Assembly: GCF_013377015.1 (NCBI RefSeq)
Contig: NZ_JACABA010000001.1
Location: forward strand, 81,544-145,543
Reading direction: 5' to 3'
DNA length: 64,000 bases
Source of the DNA: Rhodopseudomonas sp.
GTDB lineage: Bacteria; Pseudomonadota; Alphaproteobacteria; Rhizobiales; Xanthobacteraceae
Part shown: positions 16,649 to 25,781 of the stretch, piece after piece
How positions within the stretch are numbered: the stretch's first letter is position 1
How the letters are laid out: every line of letters starts with the position of its first letter
Position numbers and translations under genes: made by a program
The notes under the pieces: model-generated
Database searches by the model: none
Told to the model about the DNA's origin: nothing
Seen by the model: the letters and a program-made list of their open reading frames with translations, nothing else

Positions 16649-18247
16649 ATGACGATACGCGCGACTTCCCTTGTTGTGACCGCCGCCTGCCTCATCGCAT
16701 GCGCGACCGTGCCAGCTTCGGCGCAGACTCTGCGCTACGCCAACCAGGGCAATCTCACCTCGCTCGATCCCTACACGCTGAAGGAAACCACCACGATCGC
16801 GCATCACGCGCATATCTACGAGGGACTGGTCACCCGCGACAAGGAGCTGAAGATCGTCCCGGCCCTGGCGGAAAGCTGGGAAACACTCGATCCCAAGCAT
16901 TGGCGCTTCCATTTGCGTAAGAACGTCAAGTTCCACAATGGCGCGCCGTTCACCGCGGACGACGTGGTGTTCTCCGCCGAGCGGGTCCGGACGAAGGGCT
17001 CCAATTTCCTCTCCAACGTTCCGGCCGATGCGAAATTCGTCAAGGTCGACGACAATACCGTCGACGTGATGCTCGATTCGCCCAATCCCATTCTGACCTC
17101 GCAATGGGATTCCTGGTACATCATGAACAAGAAATGGTGCGAGGACAACGACTCGGTGGCGCCGACGCCGGCGTCCGCGACCTCGCCGAGCTACGCCTCG
17201 CTGCACGAGAACGGCACTGGGCCGTTTATGATCGAGAGCCACCAGCCCGGCGTCAAGACGGTGTTCAAGGTCAATCCTGACTGGTGGAGGAAGCCCGAGC
17301 ACAATCTGAAGGAGATCGTCTTCACCCCGATCAGTTCCGCCGCAACGCGGGTCGCAGCCCTGTTGTCCGGCGAGGTCGACGTGATCGAGCCGGTGCCGAT
17401 CCAGGATATCCAGCGGGTGAATGCGAGCGACTCGGCGACGGTGATGACCGGGCCGGAGCTGCGCACGATCTTTCTCGGCATGGATCAGAGCCGCGACGAG
17501 CTGCTTTTTTCCAACGTCAAGGGCAAGAACCCGTTCAAGGACATCCGCGTCCGCGAGGCGTTCTACAAGGCGGTCGATATCGAACTGATCCGGACCCGGG
17601 TGATGCGCGGGCTGTCGACACCATCGGCGCTGATGATCGCGCCGCAATTGTTCACGCTCTCGAAAGAGTTCACCCGGCCCAAGACCGACCCTGAGGGCGC
17701 CAAGAAGCTGCTGGCCGAGGCCGGTTACCCGGACGGCTTTGAGGTCACGATGGATTGCCCGAACGATCGCTACGTCAACGACGCGGCGATCTGCCAGGCC
17801 GTGGTTGGCATGCTGGCCCGGATCGGCGTCAAGGTCGATCTGCTGGCGCAACCCAAGGCGCTTTACTTTGGCAAGGTGCTGCAGCCCGGCGGCTACAAGA
17901 CCTCGTTCTTCTTGCTGGGCTGGACCCCGGCCTCGTCGGATTCCCACAACGTACTGCATGACATCATGGGCTGCCGCGACGACGCCAAGGATGCGACCCG
18001 CGGCGAGGCCAATCTCGGCGGCTACTGCAACAAGGAGCTGGACGCGCTGGCCGACAAGGTTCTGATCGAGACCGACAGCGCCAAGCGCGATCAGATGATC
18101 AAGCAGGCGTTCGAGATCGGCATCAAGGACTATAGCTATATCCCGCTGCATCAACAGGCGCTGGCTTGGGGCGTGTCCAAGAAGGTGAAGCTGACGCAGC
18201 GCGCCGACAACCAGGTGCTGCTGTATTGGGCAACCTTGCAGCCATGA
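16649..18247 (+). CDS. ABC transporter substrate-binding protein, family 5 (dipeptide/oligopeptide type)
   Basis: A 532-residue periplasmic binding protein. The ATG at 16649 gives a clean Sec signal peptide (MTIRATSLVVTAACLIACAT, cleavage after ASA near residue 25). The mature protein opens TLRYANQGNLTSLDPYTL, then has KIVPALAESWE and WRFHLRKNVKFHNGAPFTADDV, all typical of the DppA/OppA family. It is the first gene of a complete transporter with the permeases and ATPases that follow; an intergenic palindrome separates it from them. Peptides are the default ligand, but family members also bind opines, nickel complexes and sugars. The divergent D-amino-acid dehydrogenase is a hint to the substrate. 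Confidence 0.9.
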   Translation: MTIRATSLVVTAACLIACATVPASAQTLRYANQGNLTSLDPYTLKETTTIAHHAHIYEGLVTRDKELKIVPALAESWETLDPKHWRFHLRKNVKFHNGAPFTADDVVFSAERVRTKGSNFLSNVPADAKFVKVDDNTVDVMLDSPNPILTSQWDSWYIMNKKWCEDNDSVAPTPASATSPSYASLHENGTGPFMIESHQPGVKTVFKVNPDWWRKPEHNLKEIVFTPISSAATRVAALLSGEVDVIEPVPIQDIQRVNASDSATVMTGPELRTIFLGMDQSRDELLFSNVKGKNPFKDIRVREAFYKAVDIELIRTRVMRGLSTPSALMIAPQLFTLSKEFTRPKTDPEGAKKLLAEAGYPDGFEVTMDCPNDRYVNDAAICQAVVGMLARIGVKVDLLAQPKALYFGKVLQPGGYKTSFFLLGWTPASSDSHNVLHDIMGCRDDAKDATRGEANLGGYCNKELDALADKVLIETDSAKRDQMIKQAFEIGIKDYSYIPLHQQALAWGVSKKVKLTQRADNQVLLYWATLQP

Positions 18248-18251
18248 GACT

Positions 18252-18379
18252 TGTTATTCCGGGGCACGAGCCGAGTCAGCGGTGCGTGAGCCGGAATCCA
18301 TAGCCATTGCCGGGCGTATGGATTCCGGACCCGCGGCTTCCGTCGGCGGCGCCGGCGAGATGCGCGTCCCGGACTGACG
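18252..18379. repeat. Degenerate CATTCCGGGG-type intergenic repeat
   Basis: It starts TTATTCCGGGGC and includes GAGCCGGAATCCATAG, paired with a CTATGG...GGATTCCGG segment and a closing CCCGGACTGACGG. This is a degenerate member of the family at 12337. It lies between the binding-protein and permease genes, where a hairpin could lower expression of the membrane part relative to the binding protein. Confidence 0.6.
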
Positions 18380-18433
18380 GCGGCCACCTCTTCGGCGCTT
18401 TCGGATCGCCGCGCCAACCAGTGAAAGGATCCC

Positions 18434-19414
18434 ATGCTCGCTTTCACGTTGCGCCGGGCACTTCAGGCCGTGGGCGTGATGATCGCGGTCGGCATCATCT
18501 CCTTCGTGATGTTCCGCTTCGCCGGCGATCCGGTCAATCAGCTGGTCTCGATCGACACCTCCGCCGCACAGCGCGCCGAGATCCGCAAATCGCTCGGGCT
18601 CGACGATCCGGTGTTGGTGCAGTTCGCGCGCTATTTTGCCGATGCCGCGCAATTCAAATTCGGCGTCTCCTATCAATTCCGCCAGCCTGTGGCCCAGTTG
18701 TTGAAAGAACGCATGCCGGCGACGCTGGAACTGGCGAGCGTCGCTACCGTGCTGGCGATGACGTTCGGGATCATGATCGGGGTCTATACGGCACTCCGCC
18801 GCAACTCCTGGCTCGCCGGCGTGCTGCAGGCGATCTCGCTGATCGGCATCTCGCTGCCGACCTTCCTGATCGGGATTCTACTGATCTATCTGTTCGCCGT
18901 GGTACTGGGCTGGCTGCCCTCGTTTGGTCGCGGCGACGTGGTGCGGATCGGATGGTGGACCACGGGACTGCTCACGGTGTCGGGACTGAAGGCCCTGATC
19001 ATGCCGTCGATCACGCTCGGCCTGTTCCAGATGACGCTGATCATGCGGCTGGTGCGCGCCGAAATGCTCGAGGTCCTGCGCACCGACTATATTCGTTTCG
19101 CCCGCGCACGCGGCCTGACCACAAGGGCGATCCATTTCGGCCATGCGCTGAAGAACACCCTGGTTCCGGTGATCACCGTTGCCGGGCTGCAGTTTGGCTC
19201 GGTAATTGCTTTCGCTATCATCACCGAGACCGTGTTCCAATGGCCGGGGATGGGGCTATTGTTCGTGCAGGCGGTACAGAGCGTCGATATTCCGATCATG
19301 GCGGCCTACCTGCTGGTGGTGTCGCTGATCTTCGTCACCATCAATCTGGTGGTGGATATTCTCTACACCATCGTCGATCCGCGGCTGCACCACACCATCA
19401 GCCGCGGCGCCTGA
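18434..19414 (+). CDS. ABC transporter permease, DppB type
   Basis: A 326-residue inner-membrane permease with six predicted spans. The opening FTLRRALQAVGVMIAVGIIS, the RKSLGLDDPVLVQFARYF segment and the C-terminal EMLEVLRTDYIRFARARGL (EAA loop) are standard for DppB/OppB. It pairs with the DppC-type permease 13 bases downstream to form the translocation channel of the transporter. Confidence 0.92.
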   Translation: MLAFTLRRALQAVGVMIAVGIISFVMFRFAGDPVNQLVSIDTSAAQRAEIRKSLGLDDPVLVQFARYFADAAQFKFGVSYQFRQPVAQLLKERMPATLELASVATVLAMTFGIMIGVYTALRRNSWLAGVLQAISLIGISLPTFLIGILLIYLFAVVLGWLPSFGRGDVVRIGWWTTGLLTVSGLKALIMPSITLGLFQMTLIMRLVRAEMLEVLRTDYIRFARARGLTTRAIHFGHALKNTLVPVITVAGLQFGSVIAFAIITETVFQWPGMGLLFVQAVQSVDIPIMAAYLLVVSLIFVTINLVVDILYTIVDPRLHHTISRGA

Positions 19415-19427
19415 GAATGAGATCTTC

Positions 19428-20399
19428 ATGACCGACGCTTTCGTCCCGAACGCTGTCGACAAAGAACCGCTGGCCGGCTCCTGGTCAGATCGGGTATCCG
19501 CGCGCGTCGCGGCAAACGACGTGTTCTATGCCTTCCGCACTTCGCCACTGGCTATCGTCGCAGCCGCGGTGGTGCTGACGTTCTTCCTGCTCGCGCTCTT
19601 CGCGTCCCAACTCGCAGTGCAGAACCCGTTCGATCCCGCGCAACTCGAACTAATCAATTCGCGCATCGCGCCGTTGTGGACCGCTGACGGCCAGCGCCCG
19701 TTCCTGCTCGGCACCGACGAACAGGGTCGCGACTTGCTCTCGGCGATTCTCTACGGGTTGCGGGTCTCGCTGCTGGTCGGCGTCCTCGGCGTCGGCTTCG
19801 CGGCGACGCTCGGCATCGTGCTGGGCCTGATCGCCGGCTATGTCGGAGGCTGGATCGACAGCCTGATCATGCGGATCGCCGACGTGCAGCTGACCTTCCC
19901 GGCAATCCTGATCGCGCTGCTGATCGACGGCGTGGTGAAATCCGCGCTCGGCAACAAACTCGACGAACGCACCATGCTGGCGGTGCTGGTGTTCGCGATC
20001 GGGCTCAGCTTCTGGGTCCAATACGCCCGCACCGTGCGCGGCTCGGTGATGGTGGAAAAGACCAAGGACTATGTCGCGGCGGCGCAGCTGATCGGGTTGC
20101 CGGCCCACAAGATCATGCTGCGCCATGTGCTGCCGAACGCCATGGGGCCGGTGCTGGTGATTGCCACTATCAACCTCGCGCTCGCCATCATCACCGAGGC
20201 GACGCTGTCGTTTCTCGGCTCCGGCATGCCCGACACCATGCCGTCGCTCGGCACCTTGATCCGGATCGGCAACAACTATCTGTTCTCCGGCGAATGGTGG
20301 GTGGTGGCGTTCCCCGGCTTCGCGCTGGCGGCGCTGATCCTGTCGATCAACCTGCTCGGCGACTGGCTGCGCGACGCGCTGAATCCCAGACTGCGATGA
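19428..20399 (+). CDS. ABC transporter permease, DppC type
   Basis: A 323-residue permease with an extended hydrophilic N-terminus, a first span at about residues 42-60, then LLGTDEQGRDLLSAILYGLR, the DppC signature around the second span. The EAA loop is KDYVAAAQLIGLPAHKIM, followed by HVLPNAMGPVLV. It follows the DppB-type gene at 13 bases and forms the second half of the channel. Confidence 0.92.
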   Translation: MTDAFVPNAVDKEPLAGSWSDRVSARVAANDVFYAFRTSPLAIVAAAVVLTFFLLALFASQLAVQNPFDPAQLELINSRIAPLWTADGQRPFLLGTDEQGRDLLSAILYGLRVSLLVGVLGVGFAATLGIVLGLIAGYVGGWIDSLIMRIADVQLTFPAILIALLIDGVVKSALGNKLDERTMLAVLVFAIGLSFWVQYARTVRGSVMVEKTKDYVAAAQLIGLPAHKIMLRHVLPNAMGPVLVIATINLALAIITEATLSFLGSGMPDTMPSLGTLIRIGNNYLFSGEWWVVAFPGFALAALILSINLLGDWLRDALNPRLR

Positions 20400-20424
20400 C
20401 GCGATCACAGCGAGACCCGGCCAC

Positions 20425-21411
20425 ATGACCCACCCCGTGCTCTCGGTGCGCAATCTGCGGGTCGAATTCCCGACCCGCCGCGAGCTGCTGCATGCGATCG
20501 ACGGCGTGTCGTTCGACATCGCGCGCGGCGAGGTGCTGGGCGTGGTCGGCGAATCCGGCGCCGGCAAGTCGGTCACCGGCCTGGCGGTGATCGGCCTGAT
20601 CGATCCGCCAGGACGGATCAGCGGCGGCGAGATCTGGTTGTCGGGAATGCGGATCGACAACCTGCCGCCCGAAGAGCTGCGCCGGGTCCGCGGCAAGCGG
20701 ATCGGGATGATCTTCCAGGATCCGCTGACCAGCCTCAATCCGCTGTACCGGATCGGCGACCAGCTGGTCGAGACCATCCGCACCCATCTGCCGCTGTCGC
20801 CGGCTGCGGCGCGCAAGCGCGCCATCGACCTGCTCGCCGAGGTCGGGATTCCCGGGCCGGAGAAACGCATCGACGCCTATCCGCACGAGTTCTCCGGCGG
20901 GATGCGGCAGCGCGTGGTGATCGCGCTGGCGATCTGCGCCGAACCGGAGCTGATCATCGCCGACGAGCCGACCACCGCGCTCGACGTCTCGGTGCAGGCG
21001 CAGATCATCGCACTGATCAAGCGGCTCGGCCGCGACCACGGCACCGCGGTGATGCTGGTGACCCACGACATGGGGGTGATCGCGGAGACCTCCGACCGCG
21101 TCGCAGTGATGTATTCCGGCCGCATTGCCGAGATCGGGCCGGTGCGCGACGTGGTGCAGCACCCGCTGCATCCTTATGCCAAGGGCCTGATGGGCGCGAT
21201 CCCGACTTTGGCCAGCGAGTCGACGCGGCTGGTGCAGATTCCAGGCTCGATGCCGCGGCTGTCCGCGATCCCGCCGGGCTGCGCGTTCAATCCGCGCTGT
21301 GATTTTGCGTTCGAGCGCTGCCGCGTCGAACGGCCGGAGCTGATCCGACAGGGCACCCAGGACGTCGCCTGCCATCTCTACGACCGCGACTCGAAGGAGC
21401 ACGCGGCGTGA
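20425..21411 (+). CDS. Peptide ABC transporter ATP-binding protein, DppD type
   Basis: A 328-residue ATPase. It has Walker A GESGAGKS (about residues 46-53), signature FSGGMRQRVVIA, Walker B LIIADEPTTALD and the switch His in LVTHDMGV. The C-terminal oligopeptide-transporter extension has CAFNPRCDFAFERC, whose cysteines match the iron-sulfur motif known in Dpp/Opp ATPases. The stop codon overlaps the next start by 4 bases (GTGA), so the two ATPases are probably made in equal amounts. Confidence 0.93.
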   Translation: MTHPVLSVRNLRVEFPTRRELLHAIDGVSFDIARGEVLGVVGESGAGKSVTGLAVIGLIDPPGRISGGEIWLSGMRIDNLPPEELRRVRGKRIGMIFQDPLTSLNPLYRIGDQLVETIRTHLPLSPAAARKRAIDLLAEVGIPGPEKRIDAYPHEFSGGMRQRVVIALAICAEPELIIADEPTTALDVSVQAQIIALIKRLGRDHGTAVMLVTHDMGVIAETSDRVAVMYSGRIAEIGPVRDVVQHPLHPYAKGLMGAIPTLASESTRLVQIPGSMPRLSAIPPGCAFNPRCDFAFERCRVERPELIRQGTQDVACHLYDRDSKEHAA

Positions 21412-22382
21412 GTGCGTTCGTCAGGGTCAACAATCTGCATCGAATGTTTGACGTCTCGAAGCCGTGGCTGAATCGCCTGATCGAGGGCGGCGACAAGGAA
21501 TTTCTCAACGCGGTGAACGGCGTCTCGTTCGAGATCGCGCGCGGCGAAACCTTCGCGCTGGTCGGCGAGTCCGGCTCGGGCAAGACCACGGTGGCGCGGA
21601 TGGTGGTCGGGCTGCTGCCGCCGTCCTCCGGCGACGTCATGATCGATGGCGTGTCGATGAGCGATCCGGCGCAGGCGCAGGCGCGCAGGCAGTTGCGCCG
21701 GCGCATCCAGATGATCTTTCAGGACCCCTATGCCAGCCTCAATCCGCGGATGCGGGTCGACGCCATCGTCGCCGAGCCGATCCGCGCTTTCGACCTGATC
21801 CAGGGCAACGCGAATATTCGAATCCGCGTCGGCGAATTGCTGACGCTGGTCGGGCTGCATCCCGATAATGGCCAAAAGTTTCCGCACCAGTTTTCCGGCG
21901 GCCAGCGCCAGCGCATCGCGATCGCACGCGCCCTTGCCTCCGAGGCCGAATTCATCGTCTGCGACGAGCCGACCTCGGCGCTCGACGTCTCGGTGCAGGC
22001 GCAGATCCTGAACCTGATGCGCGATTTGCAGGACAAGTTCGGACTGACCTACCTGTTCATCAGCCACAACCTCGCGGTGGTGCGGCACATGGCCAGCCGG
22101 ATCGGCGTGATGTATCTCGGCCGCATTGTCGAGATCGCCGAGGGTCGCGAATTGTTCGATCATCCGCGGATGCCCTACACGCGGATGCTACTCGGTGCAG
22201 TGCCTGACCTGGCGATGAGCGGCCGGGCGCGAATTCCGGTGCAGGGCGAGATCCCCAACCCGATCGATCCGCCATCCGGTTGCGCGTTCCACCCGCGCTG
22301 CCCGGAAGCGTTCGACCGCTGCCGCATCGAGATGCCGGAACTGATCGACGGGGTAGCCTGCCACGCGGTGAACCGCGCGTGA
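21408..22382 (+). CDS. Peptide ABC transporter ATP-binding protein, DppF type
   Basis: A 324-residue ATPase starting at a GTG that overlaps the DppD stop. It has Walker A GESGSGKTT, signature FSGGQRQRIAIARALA, Walker B FIVCDEPTSALD and switch SHNLAVV. The extension contains CAFHPRCPEAFDRC, the same cysteine pattern as its partner. It closes the five-gene transporter and is followed by an intergenic palindrome. Confidence 0.93.
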   Translation: MSAFVRVNNLHRMFDVSKPWLNRLIEGGDKEFLNAVNGVSFEIARGETFALVGESGSGKTTVARMVVGLLPPSSGDVMIDGVSMSDPAQAQARRQLRRRIQMIFQDPYASLNPRMRVDAIVAEPIRAFDLIQGNANIRIRVGELLTLVGLHPDNGQKFPHQFSGGQRQRIAIARALASEAEFIVCDEPTSALDVSVQAQILNLMRDLQDKFGLTYLFISHNLAVVRHMASRIGVMYLGRIVEIAEGRELFDHPRMPYTRMLLGAVPDLAMSGRARIPVQGEIPNPIDPPSGCAFHPRCPEAFDRCRIEMPELIDGVACHAVNRA

Positions 22383-22410
22383 GCGCAGCGACATCGGAAG
22401 CTTTCAAGTT

Positions 22411-22492
22411 CGTCATTGCGAGCGAAGCGAAGCAATCCAGGGTGGGGCCGCAGACTGGATTGCTTCGTCGCAAGAGCTCCTCGCAATGGCGA
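22411..22492. repeat. CGTCATTGCGAG-type intergenic palindrome, copy 2
   Basis: It begins CGTCATTGCGAGCGAAGCGA and contains AAGCAATCCAG facing CTGGATTGCTTCGTCGC, with a closing CTCGCAATGGCG. It lies between the convergent DppF and RND genes. Confidence 0.85.
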
Positions 22493-22519
22493 ACACGAAA
22501 GCCTGATTCTGGACCCGCC

Positions 22520-25500
22520 TCAGCTCGGCTTCAGCGACGGCGAGGCATGCTCCATGTCGAAATCCTCGATCTCGCGGGTACGCTCGGATTCGGCCTGGGC
22601 GCGGTGATCGGTGGCGATTGCGACATAGACCGCCGGCAGCACGAACAGCGTGAACAGCGTGCCGATCGACATTCCCGACACCACGACGAGGCCGATCGAG
22701 AACCGGCTCGCCGCGCCGGCGCCCGAGGCGGTCAGCAGCGGCAGCAAGCCGGTCACCATCGCCGCGGTCGTCATCAGGATCGGACGCAGCCGGACCCGCG
22801 CCGCCATCTCGATCGCCGAACGCTTGTCCAGCCCTTCGTGGAGTTGCAGCTCCTTGGCGAACTCCACCATCAGGATGCCGTGCTTGCTGATCAGCCCGAT
22901 CAGCGTCAACAGCCCGACCTGGGTGTAGATGTTGATCGTCGCTACGCCGAAGAACAGCGGAATCAGCGCGCCAGAGATCGCCATCGGCACGCTGATCATG
23001 ATCACCAGCGGGTCGCGCAGGCTCTCGAACTGCGCCGCCAGCACCAGGAAGATAATGATCAGCGCGAAGCCGAACGCGATCGCGAGCTGATTGCCTTCGG
23101 TGGTGTATTGCCGAGCGTCAGCGAGATAATCGTGGCTGAAGCCGGACGGCAGGTTCTTGGCTTGGCTTTCGAGGAAGTCGACCGCCTGACCGACGGTGAC
23201 GCCGGGCATCGGCACCGCCTGGAAGGTCGCGGCGTTGAGCTGATTGAAGTGGGTCAGCGCATTGGGATCGGTCGCGGTCTCGATCGAGACCAGCGTCGAC
23301 AGCGGCACCTGCTGACCGGTGTTGCTCGGCACATAGAATTTGGCGAGCGCCTCCGGCGACAGCCGCAGGTCGCGCGGCACCTGCGGGATCACCTGATAGG
23401 AGCGGCCCTCGAGGTTGAAACGGTTGGTATAATTGCCGCCGAGCAGCGTCGACAACGTGGAGCCGATCTGCGCCATGGTGATACCGAGATCGTTGGCCTT
23501 GGTGCGATCGATCTTCACCCGCACCACCGGCTGGTTGAAATCGAGATCGCTGTCGGAGACGATGAACAGCCCGCTCTTGCGCGCGGCAGCCTTCAGCTTG
23601 AGCATCTCCTCATACACCGACTGGAAGCCGTTGGTGGAATTGATCACCATCTGCACCGGCAGTCCGCCCGGCCCGCCTGGCAGCGGCGGCAGGTTGAACG
23701 CGAACGCACTGACGCCCTCGATCTTGCTGAGCTCCTTCTGCACCAGCGGCTTCAGCTGGATCGACGAGCGCTTGCGTTCGTCCCACGGCTTCAGCAGCAT
23801 TCCGGCGATGCCGTTGCTGGGGCCGGCGGTGCCGTCGATCACGAAGCGCAGATCGGTCTCCGGGAAACCGGCGAACACCTTGTCCATCTTCTCGCTGTAG
23901 AATTCGGTGTAGTCGATATTGGCGTATTTCGGTCCCTTCAGCACCGCGAACACGATGCCCTGGTCCTCTTCGGGCGCCAACTCCTTGGATGAGTGCTGAT
24001 ACAGGAACACCACCAGCCCGAGAATCACCACCGCGAACATCGCGGTGATCGGGCGGTAGTCGAGCGAGCGATCGAGCTGGCGTCCGTACCAGCGGGTCAT
24101 GGCGCCGAACACCGCGTCGACCTTCTTGGCGAACCAGCCCTGGTCGTGTGGCCTCAGCAGCACCGAACACATCATCGGCGACAGCGTCAGCGCGATCACC
24201 CCGGACACGATCACCGCGCCGGCGAGCGTGAAGGCGAATTCGCGGAACAGTGCGCCGGTAAGGCCACCGAGAAATCCGATCGGCGCGTACACTGCGGCCA
24301 GCGTAATCGTCATCGAGATCACCGGCGTGACGATCTCGCGCGCGCCCTGCAGCGAGGCCTGGACCGGGCTCTTGCCCTCCTCCAGATGTCGATGGATGTT
24401 CTCCACCACCACGATGGCGTCGTCGACCACCAGACCGATCGCCAGCACCATCGCCAGCAGCGTCAACAGATTGATGCTGAATCCCATCATCAGCATCAGG
24501 CTGCAGACGCCGATCAGCGACAGCGGAATCGTCACCACCGGGATGATTACCGAACGGAACGACGCCAGGAACAGGAAGATCACCACGATCACGATGCCGA
24601 CCGCCTCGATCAGCGTCTTCTCCACCTCGTCGATCGACGAGCGGATGAACTTGGTCGAATCGTAGGCGACTTTCATCTTCATCGAGGGCGGCAGATTGCG
24701 CTCGATATCCGGAAACAGCGCGCGCACGCCGGTGACGATGTTGAGCGGGTTGCCCTGCGGCGTCGCCTGCACGCCGATGAAGATCGCGCGCTCGCCGCTG
24801 AACGCGACGCTGGCGTCGGTGCTCTGCGCGCCGAGTTCGACGGTGGCGACGTCCTCCATCCGGACGAAGCCGCCGTCCTTGGCCTTGACCGTCATGCGCT
24901 TGAACTGTTCGACGTTCTGAAGATCGGTGTTCGCGGTGACGTTGGAGACGATAAAATAACCCTTAGTCTGTCCGGCGGCAGCCTGGAAATTGTTCGCACG
25001 GATCGCCGCGGCAACGTCGTCGGGCGACACGCCGCGACCGGCCATCCGCGCCGGATCGAGCCAGATCCGCATCGCGAAGGTCTGCCCGCCGAGAATGTCG
25101 GCCGAGGCGACGCCGTCCACGGTCGACAGAATCGGCTGCACCACGCGCGTCAGATAGTCGGAGATCGCCGAGCCCGTGAGCTCGCTGCTGGAGAAACCGA
25201 TATACATCACCGCGGTGGTCTGACCGGTCGACTTCAGAATGATCGGATCGTTGGCCTCTTTCGGGATCAGATACTTGACCGAATTGACCTTCGACAACAC
25301 CTCCGTCAGCGCCTGGTTGGGATCGACGTTGAGCTTGATGAACACCGAAATCAGGCTCTGGCCCTGCGTCGAGGACGAGGTGATGTAGTCGACGCCTTCG
25401 GCGGCCGCCACCGCCTGCTCGATCGGCGTGGTGATGAAGCCCTGCATCAGATCCGGCGAAGCGCCGGGATACACCGTGGTGACGGTGACCACGGTGTTCG

Positions 25501-25621
25501 ACAGCTTCGGATATTGCCGGATCGGCAGCGTGGTCGCGGCTTTGAATCCGATCAGCAGGATCAGCAGGCTGACCACCAGCGACAGCACCGGCCGCTTGAT
25601 GAAGATATCGGTGATGGCCAT
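22520..25621 (-). CDS. RND-family efflux transporter permease
   Basis: A 1033-residue inner-membrane pump of the AcrB/MexB/MdtB type. It shows the N-terminal FIKRPVLSLVVSLLILLIG, the large periplasmic loop, and transmembrane segment 4, AIGLVVDDAIVVVENIHRH, with the proton-relay Asp400 and Asp401. The second half repeats the architecture. It uses the proton gradient to export drugs, lipids or metabolites through a periplasmic adaptor and an outer-membrane channel. The adaptor gene lies 160 bases upstream and a TetR gene before it; no outer-membrane factor gene is present, so a TolC-like protein from elsewhere must be used. It is a hydrophobe exporter rather than a heavy-metal pump by motif. 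Confidence 0.95.
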   Translation of the reverse strand: MAITDIFIKRPVLSLVVSLLILLIGFKAATTLPIRQYPKLSNTVVTVTTVYPGASPDLMQGFITTPIEQAVAAAEGVDYITSSSTQGQSLISVFIKLNVDPNQALTEVLSKVNSVKYLIPKEANDPIILKSTGQTTAVMYIGFSSSELTGSAISDYLTRVVQPILSTVDGVASADILGGQTFAMRIWLDPARMAGRGVSPDDVAAAIRANNFQAAAGQTKGYFIVSNVTANTDLQNVEQFKRMTVKAKDGGFVRMEDVATVELGAQSTDASVAFSGERAIFIGVQATPQGNPLNIVTGVRALFPDIERNLPPSMKMKVAYDSTKFIRSSIDEVEKTLIEAVGIVIVVIFLFLASFRSVIIPVVTIPLSLIGVCSLMLMMGFSINLLTLLAMVLAIGLVVDDAIVVVENIHRHLEEGKSPVQASLQGAREIVTPVISMTITLAAVYAPIGFLGGLTGALFREFAFTLAGAVIVSGVIALTLSPMMCSVLLRPHDQGWFAKKVDAVFGAMTRWYGRQLDRSLDYRPITAMFAVVILGLVVFLYQHSSKELAPEEDQGIVFAVLKGPKYANIDYTEFYSEKMDKVFAGFPETDLRFVIDGTAGPSNGIAGMLLKPWDERKRSSIQLKPLVQKELSKIEGVSAFAFNLPPLPGGPGGLPVQMVINSTNGFQSVYEEMLKLKAAARKSGLFIVSDSDLDFNQPVVRVKIDRTKANDLGITMAQIGSTLSTLLGGNYTNRFNLEGRSYQVIPQVPRDLRLSPEALAKFYVPSNTGQQVPLSTLVSIETATDPNALTHFNQLNAATFQAVPMPGVTVGQAVDFLESQAKNLPSGFSHDYLADARQYTTEGNQLAIAFGFALIIIFLVLAAQFESLRDPLVIMISVPMAISGALIPLFFGVATINIYTQVGLLTLIGLISKHGILMVEFAKELQLHEGLDKRSAIEMAARVRLRPILMTTAAMVTGLLPLLTASGAGAASRFSIGLVVVSGMSIGTLFTLFVLPAVYVAIATDHRAQAESERTREIEDFDMEHASPSLKPS

Positions 25622-25693
25622 CGCGGGCGCTCCGTAACGGCACCGTCACGTGCGACCATGATCGGCGCGCGCAAGGATGCGATAAAGTTCATC

Positions 25694-25774
25694 GAAACCG
25701 GACTACGACGCCGCCGCGCCCGGTTTCACTGTCAACGCATGATCGCCCCGGAACGACGCGCCGCGCAGTTCCGG
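25694..25774. repeat. Two inverted repeats between adaptor and pump genes
   Basis: GAAACCGG (25694-25701) pairs with CCGGTTTC (25720-25727), and CCGGAAC (25748-25754) with GTTCCGG (25768-25774). Both lie in the 160-base gap inside the presumed adaptor-pump transcript, so they could act as RNA hairpins. The first resembles a common rhizobial palindrome. Confidence 0.45.
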
Positions 25775-25781
25775 GCGCGGC

